DNA of 7,645 nt. Origin: an uncultured Clostridia bacterium (GTDB taxonomy: Bacteria; Bacillota; Clostridia; TANB77; CAG-508). Under the pieces are notes generated by a model, which saw nothing but the letters and a program-made list of their open reading frames with translations, was not told the origin of the DNA and made no database searches. Of this stretch, positions 1-4,982 are shown in pieces. Location of the stretch: positions 1 to 7,645 of the forward strand of contig CALXJN010000098.1 in NCBI GenBank assembly GCA_944388635.1. Direction: 5' to 3'. The position numbers were made by a program, and so were the translations under genes. Within the stretch, counting starts at the first letter, position 1, and each line of letters starts with the position of its first letter.

Positions 1-68
1 TGCTTTTTTATGATTTAATATACCAGTTTGTAGCTATTTTCTAATTTTGATTTGGCAACTTCTGGGGT

Positions 69-95
69 AATAATTATATTTATAATTATTTTTTT
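69..95 (+). terminator. AT-only palindrome followed by a T run, possible terminator of an upstream gene
   Basis: Positions 69-78 and 81-90 form a perfect 10-bp inverted repeat around a 2-base centre, and a run of seven T residues covers 89-95. The geometry is that of an intrinsic terminator, but the stem contains no G or C and would be weak. It could close a gene lying left of the window, or be an AT-rich upstream element of the murE promoter. The rest of 1-222 holds no coding region that I can support. Confidence 0.25.
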
Positions 96-127
96 ACAAT
101 TATTTTGTAAATTTTCTTATAAATAAC

Positions 128-156
128 TGTACAAAAAAGAAATTTAATTATATAAT
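128..156 (+). promoter_or_regulatory. candidate sigma-A promoter for the murE-yfhO cluster
   Basis: A perfect -10 hexamer TATAAT lies at 151-156. Exactly 17 bases upstream, at 128-133, is TGTACA, which matches the TTGACA consensus at 4 of 6 positions. Transcription would start near 163 and give a leader of about 60 nt before murE. The region is so AT-rich that TATAAT-like strings arise by chance, so the assignment rests on the ideal spacing and on the position ahead of the first gene. A weaker pair (TTGTAA at 162-167, TAAGAT at 184-189) is also present. Confidence 0.45.
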
Positions 157-222
157 GTTCCTTGTAAAATTATAAATAAAATTTAAGATAATGACATAAA
201 AATAAAATAGGAGGTTATCTTT

Positions 223-1695
223 ATGGAGTTAAAGAAAATTTTACAGGGGATAGACGGAATTAAAGCAAAAGGAAATCTAGACATTGATTTAGACGATATA
301 ACAAATGATTCTAGAAAAGTTCAAAAAAATTCCATGTTTATTGCTGTAAAAGGTTTTGAAACAGACGGACATAAGTACATAAAAGATGCAATAGAAAAGG
401 GCGCAAAAGTTATAATGGTAGAGGAAGGAGAAGATATAAAAGAATTATTAAATATAGAAGGAATAACCATTCTCATGGTTCCAGATACAAGAAAAGCTTT
501 AGCAATTTGCAGTTGCAATTTTTATGATAATCCTTCAAGAAAATTTACTTTAGTTGGAGTTACAGGAACAAAAGGAAAAACAACCACAACATTTATGATA
601 AAGCATATGTTAGAAAAACAAGGTAGAAAAGTGGGGCTAATTGGAACTATAGCAATATATATAAATGGCAAGAAACTTAATGATTCAGCAAGAACAACAC
701 CAGAAAGTATTGAACTTCAAAAAGTATTTGCAGAAATGGTAAAACAAAACGTAGAAGTAGTTGTTATGGAAGTATCATCACAAAGTTTAAAGTATGATAG
801 AGTATATGGATGTGATTTTGATATAGGTGTATTTACTAATTTATCAGAAGACCATATAAGCCCAAAAGAGCATCCAGATATGGAAGATTATTTTCTATCA
901 AAGACAAAACTATTTGACATGTGTAAAATTGGTTTTGTAAATACAGATGATATAAATGGCGGAAAACTAGTTAGAATGCATAAGTGTGATACAAAAACAT
1001 ATGGAATAGATAACGGAGCAGATTTACTTGCAAAAGATATTACAATAACAAATTCATATGCAGATTTTAGAGTAAAATTAGGACAAAAAAATGAAAGAGT
1101 AAAAGTAGGAATACCAGGAAGATTTAGTGTATATAATTCATTAGCAGCAATAAGTGTTGCTCAAAAACTAAATGTAGAACCAGAAGTAATTAAAGAAGCA
1201 TTAGAAGAAGTGAGAGTACCAGGTAGATCTGAAATGGTAGATAATAAAAAAGATTTAAATATTATGATAGATTATGCTCATTCTCCAGAAAGCTTAGAAA
1301 ATATTTTATCAGCAGTAAAAGAATATACATTAGGAAAAGTAATAAGTGTATTTGGTTGTGGAGGAGATAGAGATTCAGGTAAGAGACCAATTATGGGAGA
1401 AATATCAGGAAGAATCGCAGACTACACAATAATCACTTCTGATAACCCAAGAACAGAAAATCCAGAGAAAATTGTAGAACAAATAGAAGAAGGCATAAAA
1501 AAGACTAATGGAAAATATGAATGTATAGTAGATAGAAAAGAAGCCATTAGGAAAGCAATTTCAATGGCTAATAAAAGAGACATAATTGTGCTTGCAGGAA
1601 AGGGACACGAACCATATCAAGAAATCAACCACAAAACATATCCTTTCGATGAAAGAAAAATCGTAAGAGAAATAATTGAGGAAATGGGGAAATAG
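223..1695 (+). CDS. murE: UDP-N-acetylmuramoyl-tripeptide synthetase, meso-diaminopimelate type (MurE)
   Basis: Cytoplasmic Mur ligase that adds the third stem-peptide residue to UDP-MurNAc-L-Ala-D-Glu, using ATP. The 490-aa length is normal. The N-terminal domain carries DSRKV and is followed by the ATP-binding loop GTKGKTT (residues 115-121, Lys119). Next come TTPES (158-162, substrate binding), EVSSQSL (many homologues have His where this has Gln), and SKTKLF, whose Lys227 aligns with the carbamylated lysine of the family. The C-terminal domain has DNPR (407-410), the signature for meso-diaminopimelate rather than lysine, and then AGKGHE near 457-462. The ATG at 223 is supported by AGGAGGT at 209-215 with a 7-nt gap. 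It is the first gene of the cluster, and the TAG stop lies 3 nt before mraY. The frame is uninterrupted, and the gene contains no in-frame CGG codon. Confidence 0.96.
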   Translation: MELKKILQGIDGIKAKGNLDIDLDDITNDSRKVQKNSMFIAVKGFETDGHKYIKDAIEKGAKVIMVEEGEDIKELLNIEGITILMVPDTRKALAICSCNFYDNPSRKFTLVGVTGTKGKTTTTFMIKHMLEKQGRKVGLIGTIAIYINGKKLNDSARTTPESIELQKVFAEMVKQNVEVVVMEVSSQSLKYDRVYGCDFDIGVFTNLSEDHISPKEHPDMEDYFLSKTKLFDMCKIGFVNTDDINGGKLVRMHKCDTKTYGIDNGADLLAKDITITNSYADFRVKLGQKNERVKVGIPGRFSVYNSLAAISVAQKLNVEPEVIKEALEEVRVPGRSEMVDNKKDLNIMIDYAHSPESLENILSAVKEYTLGKVISVFGCGGDRDSGKRPIMGEISGRIADYTIITSDNPRTENPEKIVEQIEEGIKKTNGKYECIVDRKEAIRKAISMANKRDIIVLAGKGHEPYQEINHKTYPFDERKIVREIIEEMGK

Positions 1696-1698
1696 TAT

Positions 1699-2650
1699 AT
1701 GGATTCGCAGATAAAAGTAGTACTGACAAGTTTCATGGTTTCAATTATAGTAGCACTAATTATATTGCCAATACTAAAAAAACTAAAAATAGGTCAAATT
1801 GAAAGAGAATATGGACCAAGATCACACCTTATTAAACAAGGTACACCTACAATGGGTGGAATAATTATTGCAATAACATTGATTATATTAACAGCAATAT
1901 TATATAGTTCAAATAAAGCAATATTACCACTTACACTTATAATAATAGGCTTTGGAATAGTAGGCTTTGTAGATGATTTCAAAAAATTAGTATTAAGAGA
2001 TACAAAAGGACTTAAACCAGCATATAAAATGCTACGGACTTTTAGCAATATCAGTAATATTTGCATTATATATAATAAAAATAGGAATAGGAACAGAAAC
2101 AATAATACCAGGACTTAATATAGAAATAAAATTACCACTTTTAATATATCTTCCATTTATCATATTTGTAATGCTTGCTGCAACAAATGCTGTGAACTTG
2201 ACAGACGGAATTGACGGATTAGCTAGTAGTGTTTCAATGATAATTATTGCAGCATTATCAATAATTGCAATAAATAGAGGCGTATACGAAATTGCTTTGA
2301 TAGGGCTTACACTTTGCGGAGCATGTCTCGGATTTTTAATATTTAATTTACATCCAGCGAAAATATTTATGGGAGATACAGGCTCACTTTTACTTGGAGG
2401 AGCAATCGTTATAATGGCAATATATTTAAAAATGCCATTAATATTACTAATTGTTGCAATCATACCTGTTCTTGAAACAATATCAGTAATTTTGCAAGTA
2501 ATGTACTTTAAAAGGACAGGAAACAGAATATTTAAGATGACACCACTTCATCATCATTTCGAGTTATCAGGCTGGAAAGAAGGAAAAATCGTTTCAGTAT
2601 TTTGTGTTATTACGTTAATATTCTGTGTAATAGCTATTCTTCTTGTATAG
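1699..2650 (+). CDS. mraY: phospho-N-acetylmuramoyl-pentapeptide transferase (MraY), requires one +1 frame change
   Basis: Polytopic membrane enzyme that transfers phospho-MurNAc-pentapeptide from UDP to undecaprenyl phosphate, making lipid I. The frame opening at 1699 covers residues 1-112 and includes GTPTMGG (48-54) and the catalytic pair D92-D93 in GFVDDFKK. It would then run into a stop at 2116-2118, giving only 139 aa. Skipping C2035 turns CTA-CGG-A into CTA-GGA and opens the frame to 2650. Family sequence resumes at once (KML-GLLAIS), followed by NAVNLTDGIDGL (163-174), FMGDTGS with D226, and the histidine triad H284-H286 in TPLHHHFELSGW. The joined product is 316 aa, close to B. subtilis MraY (about 324). 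The start has GGGGA at 1686-1690, inside the end of murE. Because all catalytic motifs are intact, this does not look like a decayed gene. The shift is either real recoding or a sequence artefact. Confidence 0.93.
2035..2038 (+). other. CGGA +1 frame-change site 1 (mraY)
   Basis: In the upstream frame the codons read CTA CGG ACT. The downstream MraY frame begins with GGA at 2036, so one base (C2035) is extra. The reading LGLL matches the small conserved Gly segment after KML in MraY proteins. The extra C has no C neighbour, so this is not a homopolymer-length ambiguity. Confidence 0.9.
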
Positions 2651-2665
2651 AATTATAGATAAAAC

Positions 2666-2683
2666 AAAGGAGGGAAAGGGTTG
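2666..2683 (+). promoter_or_regulatory. ribosome binding site fixing a TTG start for ftsW
   Basis: AAGGAGGG ends at 2674 and lies 6 nt before TTG at 2681. No in-frame ATG occurs nearby upstream, and the next one falls inside the first membrane segment, so the rare TTG start is the best choice. Confidence 0.8.
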
Positions 2684-3834
2684 ACGAAAACTAAAAGCGC
2701 CAAGCTTAGAACAAAAGAAAAACCAGTTGATTTTATATTGGTCATAACAGTACTTGTAATGCTATCACTTGGGATAGTAATGGTTCTTTCTGCAAGTTCT
2801 CCCTCTGCACTTTCAGAAACAGGAACAAGTTATACATATGTTAAAACACAAGGATTTAGTGCAATAGTTGGACTAATACTTATGTTCATAATATCAAGGA
2901 TAGATTATAAAATATATAAAAATTTAGATAAAGTCGCATATGTTGCATCACTTTTGATACTTGCTGCTGTGCTTATTCCAAATTTAGGAGTAGAGGCAGG
3001 AGGGGCTGTAAGGTGGATAGACCTTAAATTTACGACATTTCAACCGTCAGAAGTTGCAAAAATCGGAATAGTTGTATTTTATGCAGCATATTTAACAAAG
3101 CATAGAGACGAACTTGGAAAACTTTGGGGAGGTTTTTTTAAACCAATATTATTTTTAGTCCCAATACTTTTTATATTGATATTTGTACAATCACACCTTA
3201 GTGCATCTATATTAATAATATTTATAGTTGCAATAATGATGTTAATGGCAGGAAGTAAATTAAGATATTTCTTAACATTTGGAACACTAGGAGCAGTTCG
3301 GAGGAGGAGGAGTCTTATATATACTTGCTAAATATTTTGACAAAGGTGCATATAGATTAGAAAGACTAACAGCCTTTTTAAACCCATGGGCAGATCCAAC
3401 TGATACAGGTTGGCAAATAATACAAAGTCTTTATGCAATAGGTTCTGGAGGCTTATTCGGTGTAGGACTTGGAAATAGTACACAAAAATATTTATACATA
3501 CCAGAACCACAAAATGATTTCATATTTGCGGTAATTGCAGAAGAACTTGGCTTTGTTGGTTGCTTAGTTGTAATTGCATTATTTGCAATATTCGTATGGA
3601 GAGGAACAATAATTGCAATGAAAGCACCAGATATGTTTGGAAGTTTACTTGCAGTAGGAATAACGGCAATAATAGGATTACAAGCAATGATAAATATCGC
3701 AGTTGTTACATCTTCAATGCCAAATACAGGAATGCAACTACCATTCTTTAGTTATGGAGGTACATCACTACTAATACTTCTTTGTTCAGTGCGGAGTGCT
3801 TTTAAATATTTCAAGGCAGACAAAGAAAATATGA
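2681..3834 (+). CDS. ftsW: SEDS-family septal peptidoglycan polymerase FtsW/SpoVE, requires two +1 frame changes
   Basis: Multi-pass membrane glycosyltransferase that polymerises lipid II at the septum together with a class B PBP. Segment 1 (residues 1-206) starts at TTG 2681 and carries the first membrane helix near residues 16-36 and QPSEVAKIG. Left unshifted it stops at 3331 after 216 aa. Skipping C3299 (GTT-CGG-A) opens segment 2 (207-370) with NPWADP, GSGGLFGVGLGNS, then PEPQNDFIFA with D279, which aligns with the essential SEDS aspartate, and SYGGTSLL. Skipping C3792 (GTG-CGG-A) gives the conserved tail VGVLLNISRQTKKI and TGA at 3832-3834, immediately followed by TAA. Without the second shift the tail would be an unrelated sequence ending at 3842. 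The joined length is 383 aa, normal for FtsW/SpoVE. Its place between mraY and murG favours FtsW/SpoVE over RodA, but FtsW and SpoVE cannot be separated here. Confidence 0.92.
3299..3302 (+). other. CGGA +1 frame-change site 2 (ftsW, internal)
   Basis: The upstream frame reads GTT CGG AGG. Skipping C3299 gives GTT GGA followed by three more GGA codons, and then VLYILAKYF leading into the SEDS core. The exact point is less tightly set by homology than at the other sites because this is a variable loop. The GGAGGAGG stretch at 3300-3311 is also strongly Shine-Dalgarno-like, which the other sites do not share. Confidence 0.85.
3792..3795 (+). other. CGGA +1 frame-change site 3 (ftsW, C-terminal)
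   Basis: The upstream frame reads GTG CGG AGT and could continue for 19 more bases' worth of codons before stopping at 3842. Only the shifted reading gives VGVLLNISR, the characteristic end of FtsW/SpoVE. The inference therefore rests on conserved sequence rather than on avoiding a stop codon. Confidence 0.88.
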
Positions 3835-3845
3835 TAAGTTAAAAA

Positions 3846-3852
3846 GGAAGGA
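3846..3852 (+). promoter_or_regulatory. ribosome binding site of murG
   Basis: GGAAGGA lies 6 nt before ATG at 3859. It fixes the murG start in the frame before the CGGA site, and supports starting there rather than at a TTG (3872) in the downstream frame, which has no such site and would lose the nucleotide-binding loop. Confidence 0.85.
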
Positions 3853-3858
3853 AAATAA

Positions 3859-4978
3859 ATGAAAGTAATAATTGCAGCAGCAGGTACGGCAGGACATATT
3901 AATCCACGGACTTGCAATCGCAAATAAAATAAAAAAGGAAAATAAAGATGCAGAAATCTTATTTATAGGGACAGAAAGAGGGTTAGAACAAGACTTAGTT
4001 CCAAGAGCAGGTTATGCTTTAAAAACAATAGATGCCTATGGATTAAGTTTTAAAATAAGCATAGATAATCTAAAGAAAATGATAAAAACAATAAAGGGAT
4101 TATCACAAGCAAAAAAAATAATAAAAGAATTTAAACCAGATGTTGTAATAGGAACAGGAGGATATATTTGTGGAGCTGTAATCCTAGAGGCACATAAATT
4201 AAAGATACCAACACTATTACATGAGAGTAATGCATTTCCAGGTAAAGCAGTAAAAATGCTTGCTAAAAAAACAGATGTAATAATGGTAAGTTTTGAAGAT
4301 GCTATTTCAAGAATTCCAAAAGCTAAAAAAGTAGTACTAACAGGAACACCAACAAGAAATATAAATCTAAACTTAAGTAAAGATGAAAAGATAAAAGAAA
4401 TAGAAAAATATTCTTTAAACCCTGCAAAGCCAGTAGTACTTGCATTTGGAGGAAGCCAAGGGGCAAAAAAAATAAATGAAACAATAGTAGATTTGGCATA
4501 TAAGAAGTTAAACAAAAAGTATCAAATACTTCTTGCAAGTGGAGCTAAACAATATGATGCGGTAAAAGAAGAACTAAAAGGAAAAAATTTAGACATTGAT
4601 AAATTAGAAGGAATAAAGGTAGTTCCGTATATATATGAAATGGCAGAAGTAATGAATGCAGTAGATATTTTAGTTTGCAGAAGCGGAGCAACAACTATTA
4701 CAGAAATAACAAAGCTTGGAAAACCAGCAATATTTATACCACTTCCTAATGTATCTCATAATCATCAGCAATATAATGCAGAAGTTTTAGAGAAAGTAGG
4801 AGCTGCCAAAATTATAGGAAATGATAGTTTAAATGCAGAAGATTTAAATAAAGCGATAGAAAATATGTTAGATAAAGATACTTTAGAAAGAATGGGAGAA
4901 AACGCTAAGAAAATTGCAATAGATAATATTGAAGACAGAATTTATAACGAAATAGAAAAATTAATAAATAAGGGATAA
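3859..4978 (+). CDS. murG: UDP-GlcNAc:lipid I N-acetylglucosaminyltransferase (MurG), requires one +1 frame change near the N-terminus
   Basis: GT-B glycosyltransferase on the inner face of the membrane that adds GlcNAc to lipid I to make lipid II. ATG 3859 follows GGAAGGA by 6 nt and encodes MKVIIAAAGTAGHINP. The next codon is CGG. Read straight through, the frame stops at 3925-3927 after 23 aa. Skipping C3907 gives P-GLAIANKI, the expected continuation of the first glycine-rich loop (GTGGHxxPGLA in relatives). Further motifs are GTGGY (98-102), HESNAFPG (from 121), the second loop FGGSQGA (to 202), and RSGATTITEITKLGKP with HNHQQYNAE, which belong to the UDP-GlcNAc site. The joined product is 372 aa, against a usual 355-370. 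The N-terminal loop has Ala where many homologues have Gly. The TAA stop lies 4 nt before yfhO, and 24 nt separate ftsW from murG. Confidence 0.94.
3907..3910 (+). other. CGGA +1 frame-change site 4 (murG, codon 17)
   Basis: The upstream frame reads CCA CGG ACT. Skipping C3907 gives CCA GGA CTT, encoding Pro-Gly-Leu, which matches the PGLA segment of the MurG N-terminal loop. The position is tightly bounded because conserved residues lie directly on both sides. Confidence 0.92.
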
Positions 4979-4982
4979 ATTT

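Noticed and set aside
2171..2650. Separate 159-aa membrane protein gene starting inside mraY
   Set aside because: The start lies within the conserved NAV/TDGIDG region and has no ribosome binding site. It is the C-terminal half of MraY.
3300..3311. GGAGGAGGAGGA as a ribosome binding site or prfB-like frameshift stimulator
   Set aside because: No start codon follows at a suitable distance. It lies downstream of the shift point rather than upstream, and the other three sites lack it. It is most simply four Gly codons.
1699..3842. mraY, ftsW and murG as decayed pseudogenes
   Set aside because: They are essential, consecutive genes with normal joined lengths and intact catalytic motifs. The only lesions are four identical CGGA events, with no stops, deletions or mixed indels as decay would give.
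3560..3842. Small independent genes of 63 and 74 codons within ftsW
   Set aside because: One is an out-of-frame shadow. The other is an internal in-frame piece of the FtsW core between the two frame-change sites.
3872..4978. murG starting at TTG 3872
   Set aside because: It has no ribosome binding site and gives a non-family N-terminus. ATG 3859 has GGAAGGA at ideal spacing and supplies GTAGH.
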